Of a stretch of 64,000 bases of DNA, positions 27,077 to 34,900 are shown in pieces (within the stretch, counting starts at the first letter, position 1; each line of letters starts with the position of its first letter). The translations under genes were made by a program, and so were the position numbers. The notes beneath the pieces were generated by a model. The model made no database searches. It saw nothing but the letters and a program-made list of their open reading frames with translations, and had not been told where the DNA came from. The DNA lies in NCBI RefSeq assembly GCF_030064125.1, contig NZ_CP125957.1:1612001-1676000 (forward strand). The letters are read 5' to 3'. Origin of the DNA: Pseudomonas sp. G2-4. GTDB lineage: Bacteria > Pseudomonadota > Gammaproteobacteria > Pseudomonadales > Pseudomonadaceae.

Positions 27077-27943
27077 CTAAGATCGTGCCGCTTTCAGGCA
27101 CTTCAAGTCGCTGAAATCCTTCTTCACCCCGTCTATTTTCTTAAGCAGCTGTTCGCGCTGGGCCGGGGTGCTGTCGGCCATCAGGTCCACCAGCAGGCTG
27201 CGGGCCTGGGCTTCGGTTTTGTTGAAGGCTTCGCGGTAGGCCGGGGTCCAGAGGCTTTCGCGGTTAACCAGCAATTGCTCGATGCGTTTCGGGAAGTCGG
27301 GGCTGTGGCGCTGGGCCACGGCTTCGCTGAACTGGTTCTGCCAGTGGGCACGGTTGGCGATCCATTGCTGGTTCTGGTCGCCTAGGGCGGTGGACCAGGC
27401 CACGACGCGTTGGCGTTGGGCGATGTTGAGCGGGCCGAGCCAGTCGTTCAGGCGTTTTTCCATGCGTGCGCTACGTTCCTGGATCTGCTCCTGCAGCGTC
27501 GGCTTGAGGTATTGCTGCTGGCGTTTGCGCTGGTCTTTGACGAAAGAGGCGTCCATGTCGTCGACTTGTTCGTCACTCAAGCCTTGCAGCAGTTCGGTGG
27601 CCGACGGGGTGATTGCCCGGGCGGTTTCGGCGATGGCGGCCTTGGCTTCCCGGGTGCGCTGTTGCAGGGCTTCGTCGGTCACTTGATTGGTTTGCACCAT
27701 GGTTTTCAAGCGGTCCAGCCAATCGAGGTAGCCGGGTAACTGCGTCGTGCAGTGCCAGGTCAGGTGTTCCTGGAGGCGGTCGTTGAACCAGTCTTTTTGC
27801 TCGCCTTTGATCTCCAGGTAGTCGTTGAGGGTCCAGGGGATGATCAGGTCGAGGTTGCGGTAGGCCAGGCCTACACGGCTGCAGGCGGTCAGCGTCAGCA
27901 GCAGGGCGATGAACATGGCGGTGCGTGTTAACCAGCGCGACAT
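27077..27943 (-). CDS. DUF6279 family lipoprotein
   Basis: A 288-residue predicted lipoprotein: the N-terminus has Arg/Lys, a hydrophobic run and a lipobox LTAC, with the lipidated Cys at about residue 21. The mature part is almost wholly helical and highly charged, with the typical early segment GLAYRNLDLIIPWTLNDYLE and long amphipathic stretches of Gln/Arg/Glu. This matches the DUF6279 family seen throughout Pseudomonas. It should sit in the periplasm anchored to the inner or outer membrane. Function is unknown. Confidence 0.85.
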   Translation of the reverse strand: MSRWLTRTAMFIALLLTLTACSRVGLAYRNLDLIIPWTLNDYLEIKGEQKDWFNDRLQEHLTWHCTTQLPGYLDWLDRLKTMVQTNQVTDEALQQRTREAKAAIAETARAITPSATELLQGLSDEQVDDMDASFVKDQRKRQQQYLKPTLQEQIQERSARMEKRLNDWLGPLNIAQRQRVVAWSTALGDQNQQWIANRAHWQNQFSEAVAQRHSPDFPKRIEQLLVNRESLWTPAYREAFNKTEAQARSLLVDLMADSTPAQREQLLKKIDGVKKDFSDLKCLKAARS

Positions 27944-28051
27944 GAGCGAGTCCTTGCGAGGGCATGGTTGCGAAGGTGTAGCTGTTTTGTTTGAGCATCG
28001 CAGGCGCGCGGCAGTTCAGCCGATTGAATACGTAACACTTAGTAAAAAGAG

Positions 28052-28768
28052 TTAGTAAAAAGGGTGCGCCATCTTGAGGGTCAGCAGGCCGTCGCATTCG
28101 CTGTTGTGACCGGAGTACGCCGAGCAACTGCTGCCGCTGAGGCTTGAGTCGCTGTAGATCAAGTCCAGGTCGATGCCTTTCCACGGACGGGAAATTTTCA
28201 ACGACCAGTCGCTGAAACTGCCTACGGAGCCGTTCTCCACCGAGACCGGTGAGTTGAGCTGGTGGGTGGTGTATTTGGCGCTGATACCGATGCCGAACGG
28301 CACGTTGCCGCCCAGGTCGGCAAACAGTGTGCTGTTCTGTTTGTCCGGATCGTTGCTCAAGGCTGCGCCGAAGCGGCTGCCAAGGAAGGTCAGGCCGCCG
28401 AAGAATTCTTGGCTGTCGAGGGTATCGACGGTGGGGTAGCTGTAGTGAATCAAGCCGACTTCGTAGCCCAGGGTCTGGTCGAAGGGTTGTTTAAAGCCCA
28501 TGTAGGAATCGATTTCAAGGTTGGCGGACGAGGTCAGGCCGGCGCTGGGTGACCACTGGCCGACGTACCAGCCGCTGTCGTGGCTCAGGTCCAGGCCGCC
28601 ATGAAATGAGCCGCTGCTGGACGGGGTGACCAGGCCCTCGGCCATGCTGCGGCTCGGGGTAGTGCCCAGTTTGAGGTCGAAGTCGCCGAGTTCGCGCTGG
28701 AACACCTGCCCCTGGGCGAAGGAGCATGTCAGCAGGCTGATCGCCAGCGGAACAACAGGAATGCGCAT
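28052..28768 (-). CDS. TorF-family putative porin (Gcw_chp)
   Basis: A 238-residue outer-membrane protein. A signal peptide ends near AQGQV; the mature part alternates hydrophobic and polar residues as in beta-barrels, with features usual for TorF porins such as the early GGLDLSHDSGWYVGQWSPSA segment and a terminal aromatic residue (HPFY). Two cysteines near the C-terminus could close an extracellular loop. TorF proteins are thought to admit small solutes; the substrate is unknown. GGAG precedes the start at a suitable distance. Confidence 0.87.
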   Translation of the reverse strand: MRIPVVPLAISLLTCSFAQGQVFQRELGDFDLKLGTTPSRSMAEGLVTPSSSGSFHGGLDLSHDSGWYVGQWSPSAGLTSSANLEIDSYMGFKQPFDQTLGYEVGLIHYSYPTVDTLDSQEFFGGLTFLGSRFGAALSNDPDKQNSTLFADLGGNVPFGIGISAKYTTHQLNSPVSVENGSVGSFSDWSLKISRPWKGIDLDLIYSDSSLSGSSCSAYSGHNSECDGLLTLKMAHPFY

Positions 28769-28964
28769 GCTTCACTCCGTGAAATAGCGAGGAGCAGGAA
28801 CGGTAACTAAGCTGAAACGCTTGAGCTAGAGAGGTGCAAGGATACCGGCGAATGCTCGGCAGCGAAGGCCGTTCGTCGATTCATGGGAAATGGATAGAGC
28901 GAGGAGGGGTTCCAGTCCAAGCGCTTCGAAGCTCAAAGCGCTTTGGGACCAGGTGACGCGCAGG

Positions 28965-29153
28965 TTACTTTTTGCCCAGGCTGATCTGCTTGGACGGGCC
29001 GAAAGTCTGGCCGCTGACGCCTTTGGCAATTTGCTGGATCTCACCGCCGGACTTGAGGAACGCAGCGATTTGGTCGTTGATCGACTCGCTGGTTTCAACG
29101 GCTGGAGCTGGCTTTGATTTGCTGTTGGATGCTTTTACGCGCATGACGGCCAT
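28965..29153 (-). CDS. small basic protein of unknown function
   Basis: A 62-residue protein beginning MAVMRVKASNSK and ending in PSKQISLGKK, with a central SESINDQIAAFLKSGGEIQQI helix-turn pattern. Clusters of Lys and Ser/Pro at both ends suggest a disordered, nucleic-acid- or ribosome-associated protein, but I recognise no family. ATG 29153 has AGG four bases upstream; the alternative ATG at 29144 would shorten it by three residues. It diverges from the cvfB-like gene. Confidence 0.65.
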   Translation of the reverse strand: MAVMRVKASNSKSKPAPAVETSESINDQIAAFLKSGGEIQQIAKGVSGQTFGPSKQISLGKK

Positions 29154-29491
29154 TAACCTAAAGATAATTAATTGGGCCAGGCATCGTACAGGAAATACTT
29201 GACAATAGCTTGGCAAATATCCTTCAAGATTACCCGTGTGGGAGCTGAATAGCGGCTGGCTTATCCTGCCGTTATTGCCCTAAGCCCCTGTTTTAACTAA
29301 CAACCGTGGCGCGAATATAACGCCGATGCCGCAGGGTACGCACCGTCCATCGCCTGACGAATGGCCGAGCCTCAAGCGCAAACCCAGGAAAATCAAGGGT
29401 TGCGCAGGGGTTCTTGGCGAACCTTGCTTGCGTTCACGAATCGCGGCGCAAAACCGGGTAGAATGCCGCCCACGCAATGAGGGTACAGGAA

Positions 29492-30328
29492 ATGGCTTTA
29501 GTCGGGCGCTACAACAGTTTGCAAGTGGTTAAACACACTAACTTCGGTTTATATCTGGACGGCGGTGCGGACGGCGAAATTCTGCTGCCCAACCGTTATA
29601 TCCCCAAGGATATTCCCAGCGAAGATGAAGACTGGCTCAATGTTTTTATTTATCTGGACAGCGACGACAAACTGATCGCCACCACCGAAAAACCAAAAGT
29701 GCAGGTGGGTGAGTTCGCCAGCCTGAAAGTGGTTGAGGTCAACAGCATTGGTGTGTTCCTGGACTGGGGCCTGCCCAAGGATCTGCTGCTGCCGTATTCC
29801 GAAGAAAAGCGCCAGATGACCGCTGGCGAGTATTGCGTGGTGCACGTCTACCTCGACAAGCACACCCGCCGCATCACCGCCACGGCGCGCCTGGATCGTT
29901 ATCTGGACAAGACGCCGGCCAACTACACGCCGGGCCAAGAGGTTGATTTGCTGGTCGCCGAAGCCACTGACATGGGGTTCAAGGCGATCATCAATAACAA
30001 GCACTGGGGCTTGATCCACAAGAACGAAATCTTCAAGTTCATGCGCGCCGGCAAAGAGGAAAAAGGTTTCATCAAGGAAATCCGCCCGGACGGCAAGATC
30101 AGTCTGAGCCTGCAGCCAGTGGGCCAGGAAGCCGCCACCAGCCTGAATGCAAAGATCCTCGCCAAGTTGCGCGAGAACAACGGCACGCTCCCGGTCAGCG
30201 ACAAGAGCGACCCGGTGCTGATCAGCAGCCTGTTTGGCGTGAGCAAGGGCAACTTCAAGAAAGCCATTGGTGCGCTGTACAAGAATGGGCAGATTGTTAT
30301 TCATGCTGATCGGATTGAATTGAGCTAA
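29492..30328 (+). CDS. CvfB-like S1-domain RNA-binding protein
   Basis: A 278-residue cytoplasmic protein made of tandem S1-type beta-barrel domains and a C-terminal winged helix, the CvfB/YitL architecture. Each S1 unit is visible by its repeated pattern: NFGLYLDGGADGEILLP, SIGVFLDWGLPKDLLLP and MGFKAIINNKHWGLIHKNE. The last 60 residues (SSLFGVSKGNFKKAIGALYKNG) form the winged helix. CvfB proteins bind RNA and influence virulence or stress gene expression in Gram-positive bacteria; the role in Pseudomonas is not settled. The start at 29492 follows GAGGG at 29480-29484; an in-frame ATG at 29477 has no ribosome site. Confidence 0.88.
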   Translation: MALVGRYNSLQVVKHTNFGLYLDGGADGEILLPNRYIPKDIPSEDEDWLNVFIYLDSDDKLIATTEKPKVQVGEFASLKVVEVNSIGVFLDWGLPKDLLLPYSEEKRQMTAGEYCVVHVYLDKHTRRITATARLDRYLDKTPANYTPGQEVDLLVAEATDMGFKAIINNKHWGLIHKNEIFKFMRAGKEEKGFIKEIRPDGKISLSLQPVGQEAATSLNAKILAKLRENNGTLPVSDKSDPVLISSLFGVSKGNFKKAIGALYKNGQIVIHADRIELS

Positions 30329-30344
30329 CTGCACACAATCCCCC

Positions 30345-30478
30345 GTGGCGAGGGAGCTTGCTCCCGCTGGGCTGCGAAGCAGCCCCCAAACCAGTTGCAC
30401 GCAATCAAAGCTGACACACCGAGGTGGCATGTTCGAGGGGCCGCTTCGCAGCCCAGCGGGAGCAGGCTCCCTCGCCAT
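30345..30478. repeat. REPIN, GTGGCGAGGGAGC family (copy 2)
   Basis: Left arm GTGGCGAGGGAGCTTGCTCC; the right arm is an inverted copy with one substitution (GGGAGCAGGCTCCCTCGCCA), so this copy is slightly decayed. Confidence 0.9.
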
Positions 30479-30609
30479 GGTTGATCTGCGCTGTATACAA
30501 AACCCTGCACCTTTAGCATGCACTCACGCCCTGTTCATGGGCGTGCGCCCGTTTCTGCGCGGCGTTCCTTTGCGCCACACACCACGGTTTGTCTCACATT
30601 CTTCGCCTA

Positions 30610-30625
30610 TGGCACGCATTCTGCG
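30610..30625 (+). promoter_or_regulatory. sigma-54-like promoter for the NCS1 transporter
   Basis: TGGCACGCATTCTGCG has GG and GC spaced exactly ten bases apart, and matches the RpoN consensus TGGCACG-N4-TTGC in all but one conserved position. It lies about 93 bases upstream of the transporter start. RpoN control is plausible for a nucleobase or hydantoin nitrogen source. Confidence 0.55.
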
Positions 30626-30717
30626 TAGCAACGCGTATACAAACCATGCCGGCTCCCGTGCGCAGTATGGTGAGCAGGTCGACTCGGGGGCACGGCGGCA
30701 CTCAAAGGAGCCTCGCA

Positions 30718-32166
30718 ATGTCCGAGCAATTGCCCAACGGCTACAGCCCTCGCCTCTATAACGAGGACTTGGGCCCGCTGCCGCAGAAATGGAATTGGTA
30801 CAACATCTTCGCGTTCTGGATGAGTGATGTGCACAGCGTCGGCGGCTACGTGTTCGCCGCCAGTCTGTTCGCGCTGGGGTTGGCGAGTTGGCAGGTGTTG
30901 ATCGCGTTGTTAGGCGGGATTTGCATCGTGCAGTTGATTGCCAACCTGGTTGCCAGGCCGAGCCAGCAAGCAGCGGTGCCGTATCCGGTGATCTGTCGGC
31001 TGGCATTCGGGGTGTTTGGGGCGAATATTCCAGCGGTGATCCGTGGCTTGATCGCCGTGGCCTGGTACGGCATTCAGACGTACCTGGCATCCAGCGCGCT
31101 GATCATTGTGGTGCTGCGGTTTTTTCCTGCAATGGAAGTCTATGCCGCGCCGCAATTTGCCGGTTTGTCCTACCTGGGCTGGTTCGGTTTCCTCGGCCTG
31201 TGGTTCGTCCAGGCGTTGGTGTTCTGGACGGGCATGGAGTCGATCCGCCGTTTCATCGATTGGGCCGGGCCGGTGGTCTACGCGGTGATGTTTCTGTTGG
31301 CTGGCTGGATCGTGTGGAAGGCCGGTTGGAGCAACATCAGCTTCACCCTGGCGGAAAAGTCCCTGTCCGGCTGGCAGGCCTTCGGCCAGGTGATCATGGC
31401 GATGGCGCTGGTGGTGTCGTATTTTTCCGGCCCGACCCTGAATTTCGGCGATTTCAGTCGTTACTGCCGGAGCATGTCTGACGTTCGCCGTGGCAATTTC
31501 TGGGGGCTGCCGGTGAATTTCCTGGCGTTCTCCCTGGTTACCGTGGTGATTGTTTCCGGAACCTTGCCGGTGTTCGGTGAAATGCTTCACGACCCGATCG
31601 CCACCGTGGCGCGCATCGACAACGACGTGGCTGTGCTGTTGGGGGCTTTTGCATTCGTGACCGCCACCGTTGGCATCAACATTGTGGCCAACTTCGTGTC
31701 CCCGGCCTTTGACTTCGCCAACGTTGCGCCCAGCAAAATCAGCTGGCGCGCCGGGGGCATGATCGCGGCGCTGGCCTCGATCTTCATCACGCCGTGGAAC
31801 CTGTTCAACAACCCCGAGGTGATCCATTACACCCTGGACGTGCTGGCGGCATTCATCGGCCCGCTGTTCGGGATTCTGTTGGTGGATTACTACCTGATCA
31901 AGAAACAGCAGATCGACGTCGATGCGCTGTTCAATGACGGGCCAAGTGGGCGTTATTACTACAGCGGCGGCATCAATTGGACGGCGGTCAAGGCGTTGGT
32001 GCCGGCGACGCTGATGGGTGTGGCGATCACTTTTACACCGATGTTGCAATCGATGGCCAATTTTGCCTGGTTCACCGGTTGCTTCCTCGGCGGGGTGTTG
32101 TATTTCGCCTTGGCCCGGCGCGAGGTGGCGCCGCAGCCATCGCTCAGCCCGGCCGGCCAGGCCTGA
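30718..32166 (+). CDS. NCS1-family nucleobase:cation symporter
   Basis: A 482-residue inner-membrane transporter with about twelve helices. Family signs: the N-terminal LYNEDLGPLPQKWNWYNIFAFWMSD, RGLIAVAWYGIQTYLAS, and the GPTLNFGDFSRY and NIVANFVSPAFDFAN blocks, all placed as in Mhp1, PucI and related NCS1 permeases. It would import a nucleobase, allantoin, hydantoin or similar N-compound with Na+ or H+. The start at 30718 follows AAAGGAG. No catabolic enzyme is adjacent, so the substrate cannot be read from context. A sigma-54-like promoter upstream points to nitrogen control. It meets the convergent YbfB gene with no gap. Confidence 0.92.
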   Translation: MSEQLPNGYSPRLYNEDLGPLPQKWNWYNIFAFWMSDVHSVGGYVFAASLFALGLASWQVLIALLGGICIVQLIANLVARPSQQAAVPYPVICRLAFGVFGANIPAVIRGLIAVAWYGIQTYLASSALIIVVLRFFPAMEVYAAPQFAGLSYLGWFGFLGLWFVQALVFWTGMESIRRFIDWAGPVVYAVMFLLAGWIVWKAGWSNISFTLAEKSLSGWQAFGQVIMAMALVVSYFSGPTLNFGDFSRYCRSMSDVRRGNFWGLPVNFLAFSLVTVVIVSGTLPVFGEMLHDPIATVARIDNDVAVLLGAFAFVTATVGINIVANFVSPAFDFANVAPSKISWRAGGMIAALASIFITPWNLFNNPEVIHYTLDVLAAFIGPLFGILLVDYYLIKKQQIDVDALFNDGPSGRYYYSGGINWTAVKALVPATLMGVAITFTPMLQSMANFAWFTGCFLGGVLYFALARREVAPQPSLSPAGQA

Positions 32167-33336
32167 TCAACGCAGGGCGGTCTGGCTGCACGGGCTCACG
32201 GCGCTTCGGCTGGCGGGCCGCAGCAACAGTCCACCGGCCAGCACCAGGCCGCTGCCTGCGATGATCAGCGCCGGTTGCAAGCCGCCGCTGAAATGGCTGC
32301 TCAGCGCCGCCAGCAGCGGGCCGCTGAGCTGGCCCACGGCAAAGCAGGCGGTCAGCAGTCCGGCGTTGCGCTGGGTGGCGTGTGGCGCCAGTTCCCGTGA
32401 GCGCAGCATCACCAATTGCATGCAGGCCAGGAAGGGCGCGCCACACAGGATCACCCCCAAGGCCAGCCCCGGCCCGCTGCCCAGCAGGCAGGCGAAGACC
32501 CCGGCGGCTTGTAGCCACAACGTACCGATCAACCAACGACCGGTGGTGTTCGGGTTTGGCCGACGCAGGCTCACCAGCAGCACGCCGATAGCCGCGGCCA
32601 GGCCGAAGCAGGGCCAAAACAGGTCCGCCTGCCATTGCCCCTGGAACTGCGCCGAGGCCATTTGCGACAAAAACGTTGCCGGGATGATGTAGCCCAGGCC
32701 GTACAAGGCGTACACCACACCGAGTCGAGCGATACCGCGATTCGGCGACGTGGTGACCGGCGTTGCAGTGGTCGCGGCGGCGGGTTGCGGCAGCATTGGC
32801 AAGATCACCAGCAACATCGCCAACCCCACCCCGGCGTACACCAGCCACAGGGTCGCGGACGTCTGGCCCAGCAGGTTCGAGCCCAGGGCCAGCAAGCCTG
32901 TCAGAAAAATACCCAACCCAGGGCCGGCAAACACCAGCGCGCCGAGCCGCGGCCGTCCTGCCGCTGCGGCCAAGGGTTGGCTCAGGGCGGTGATCATCAC
33001 CATCACCCAGGCACTTGCCACGCCAGTGCCGAAGCGCAGTGCCAGGTGCGGCCAGAAACCCCAGGCCCAGAACGACGCCAGGGTCAGCAGCACGCACAAC
33101 CACAGGCCTCCGATCAAACGCCGCCGTACCTGTTCCGGGCGGCGGGCGAACATGGCGTCGAGCGCGCCGAGGAAGTAACCCAGGTAGTTGGCGGCGGCAA
33201 TCAGACCGGCGGCGGTCAAGTCGATCTGACCTTCGCCGATCAAGTGAGGTAACTGGGGCGTAAGGGCGAAGCGGCCGATGCCCATGGCCATCATCAAGGC
33301 GATGAAGCTGCCGAGCAGACGAATGAGAGGTGACAT
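32167..33336 (-). CDS. YbfB/YjiJ-family MFS transporter
   Basis: A 389-residue twelve-helix inner-membrane transporter. The opening (IALMMAMGIGRFALTPQLP) and the first-half segment AAGLIAAANYLGYFLGA are characteristic of YbfB/YjiJ proteins, a branch of the major facilitator superfamily without an established substrate. The stop directly abuts that of the convergent NCS1 gene. It diverges from the LysR gene at 33440 with 103 bases between, which is the usual arrangement of a LysR regulator and its target, so PtrR-like control is likely. Confidence 0.88.
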   Translation of the reverse strand: MSPLIRLLGSFIALMMAMGIGRFALTPQLPHLIGEGQIDLTAAGLIAAANYLGYFLGALDAMFARRPEQVRRRLIGGLWLCVLLTLASFWAWGFWPHLALRFGTGVASAWVMVMITALSQPLAAAAGRPRLGALVFAGPGLGIFLTGLLALGSNLLGQTSATLWLVYAGVGLAMLLVILPMLPQPAAATTATPVTTSPNRGIARLGVVYALYGLGYIIPATFLSQMASAQFQGQWQADLFWPCFGLAAAIGVLLVSLRRPNPNTTGRWLIGTLWLQAAGVFACLLGSGPGLALGVILCGAPFLACMQLVMLRSRELAPHATQRNAGLLTACFAVGQLSGPLLAALSSHFSGGLQPALIIAGSGLVLAGGLLLRPASRSAVSPCSQTALR

Positions 33337-33388
33337 GGTCGTTCTCCAGCGTTGGGGCGAATGACCGTCAGGCTAGGACTGATTGACT

Positions 33389-33403
33389 TTCATTAAAAAT
33401 GAA
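33389..33403. promoter_or_regulatory. LysR-type operator between ybfB-like and ptrR-like genes
   Basis: TTCATTAAAAATGAA is a perfect palindrome around AAA and includes TCATT-N3-AATGA, which fits the T-N11-A box of LysR regulators. It lies midway in the divergent intergenic region. Confidence 0.55.
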
Positions 33404-33439
33404 TAATAGTGAGTAACTTGTTCTTTTTTGGAGAAGGTC

Positions 33440-34333
33440 GTGGAGTTCAGCCAATTACGGATTTTCCAGGCCGTGGCCGAGGAGGGTTCCATCACCCGGG
33501 CCGCCGAGCGCCTGCACCGGGTGCCGTCGAACCTCTCGACCCGGCTCAAGCAGCTTGAAGAGCAACTGGGCGTGGATCTTTTCCTGCGCCAGCGTCAGCG
33601 CTTACAGCTATCGCCTGCAGGAAAAGTCCTGCTGGACTATGCGGCCAAGCTCTTTGCCTTGCACGACGAAGCCCATGCGGCCGTGCAGGGCGGGCAGCCG
33701 GCCGGGGATTTTGTCCTGGGCACGATGTACAGCACGGCGGCGATTCACTTGCCGGACCTGCTGGCCGGTTATCACCGCACGTATCCGGCGGTGAACCTGC
33801 AAGTGCAATCCGGGCCCAGCGGTGAATTGCTGGAGGGCTTGCTCACCGGACGTCTGGATGCAGCGCTGGTGGACGGTCCGCTGGAGCTGGCGGGACTGGA
33901 TGGCGTGCCGTTGTGCGACGAACGGTTGGTGCTGATCACCGAGGCCGATCACCCGCCGGTAGGCAGTGCGCTGGATGTCCAGGGGCGTTCAGTGTTCACC
34001 TTTCGCCAGGGCTGTTCGTACCGCATGCGCCTGGAAGCCTGGTTTGCCCATGACCACGCGACCATGGGCCGGGCGATGGAAATCGAGTCTTACCCAGGGA
34101 TGCTGGCGTGTGTGATTGCCGGCTCTGGCGTGGCGCTGATGTCCGAGTCGATGCTCGCCAGCTTGCCGGGCCGTGAACGTGTGACGGTGCATCCGCTGGC
34201 CGAGCCGTTTGCCAGTGCCACGACCTGGTTGATGTGGCGCAAAGGGATGGTGGGGGCGAACCTCAACGCCTGGATTGAGCTGCAGCAGCAGGCTTGGCCG
34301 CGTACACCCATGATGACGGCACAATCGGCTTGA
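33440..34333 (+). CDS. LysR-family regulator, PtrR/YneJ-like
   Basis: A 297-residue LysR regulator. The DNA-binding end (AAERLHRVPSNLSTRLKQLEEQLGVDLFLRQRQRLQLSPAGK) corresponds closely to E. coli PtrR (YneJ), which controls putrescine-related genes; the region is at residues 18-58. The rest is a standard effector-binding domain. GTG 33440 is chosen because GGAGA lies just before it; the frame extends a few codons upstream to a TTG without such a site. It is divergent from the YbfB-type transporter, its probable target. Whether the effector is putrescine or something else is not shown by the sequence. Confidence 0.87.
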   Translation: MEFSQLRIFQAVAEEGSITRAAERLHRVPSNLSTRLKQLEEQLGVDLFLRQRQRLQLSPAGKVLLDYAAKLFALHDEAHAAVQGGQPAGDFVLGTMYSTAAIHLPDLLAGYHRTYPAVNLQVQSGPSGELLEGLLTGRLDAALVDGPLELAGLDGVPLCDERLVLITEADHPPVGSALDVQGRSVFTFRQGCSYRMRLEAWFAHDHATMGRAMEIESYPGMLACVIAGSGVALMSESMLASLPGRERVTVHPLAEPFASATTWLMWRKGMVGANLNAWIELQQQAWPRTPMMTAQSA

Positions 34334-34472
34334 ACTCCGGGAGGTGGATTTGGATCAATTCAGTAACAGATCATTGCAATCTGTAACGAGCATTGCGTAG
34401 GACTTCGGACTATTATCAGTGCGAAGGGGCAACAGAATTCTGCCGCTCGCACCACCCTGAGGGGGCACCACG

Positions 34473-34601
34473 ATGAAAGAGAAAATCCAGAACTGGCTTC
34501 ACGACTTGGGTGTCGCGCTGGGGCTGATCGAGCCGCCAATGCAACCGATACCGATCCGCACCGATGACGAGCAACGCCGCCGCCAGCCGCGCCGCCGATA
34601 A
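34473..34601 (+). CDS. conserved basic microprotein
   Basis: A 42-residue protein: an amphipathic N-terminal helix (KEKIQNWLHDLGVALGLIE), a Pro-rich turn and a basic tail (RRRQPRRR). GAGGGGG at 34459-34465 is a strong ribosome site seven bases before the ATG, and a large terminator follows at 34622. From memory, P. aeruginosa has a similar-sized gene (PA1414) a few genes from its gbu cluster, so position and size agree, although I could not compare sequences. Function is unknown; it could bind nucleic acid or membrane. Confidence 0.72.
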   Translation: MKEKIQNWLHDLGVALGLIEPPMQPIPIRTDDEQRRRQPRRR

Positions 34602-34621
34602 AGTCACTGCAGAATACTGGA

Positions 34622-34680
34622 GAGATCGCAGTCTTCGACCGTTTCAAACGAGACGGCCGAGGACTGCGATCTTTTATTTT
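34622..34680 (+). terminator. rho-independent terminator after the microprotein gene
   Basis: Long stem AGATCGCAGTC (34623-34633) / GACTGCGATCT (34662-34672), with inner pairing, followed by TTTATTTT. Confidence 0.88.
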
Positions 34681-34691
34681 GTGAACCGTCC

Positions 34692-34821
34692 GTGGCGAGG
34701 GAGCTTGCTCCCGCTGGGCTGCGAAGCAGCCCCAAGGCCATTCACCTCGCTGTGTCAGGAATACCGCGTCGGCAGGTTTTACGACGGCTCGCCGCCGAGC
34801 GGGAGCAAGCTCCCTCGCCAC
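34692..34821. repeat. REPIN, GTGGCGAGGGAGC family (copy 3)
   Basis: Inverted REP arms GTGGCGAGGGAGCTTGCTCC and GGAGCAAGCTCCCTCGCCAC flank a spacer. The element lies between the microprotein terminator and the convergent SSS symporter gene. Confidence 0.92.
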
Positions 34822-34900
34822 CGGGTCCTATGTTCGGCTGGCGAACTTGGTGGGCTGGTGTGACCTGCGACGCCATACCCTCTCGAAGAAAACCCCGCTT

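Larger units (their letters stand above)
30329..30717. other. intergenic region between cvfB-like and NCS1 transporter genes
   Basis: These 389 bases contain a REPIN (30345-30478) and a sigma-54-like promoter (30610-30625). Arms GGTTTGT and ACAAACC occur on either side of that promoter and may be activator half-sites. No gene was recognised. Confidence 0.6.

Noticed and set aside
28900..28960. Hairpin AAGCGCTT-type after the 62-residue gene, considered as a terminator
   Set aside because: The stem is good but there is no T-tract on the relevant strand.
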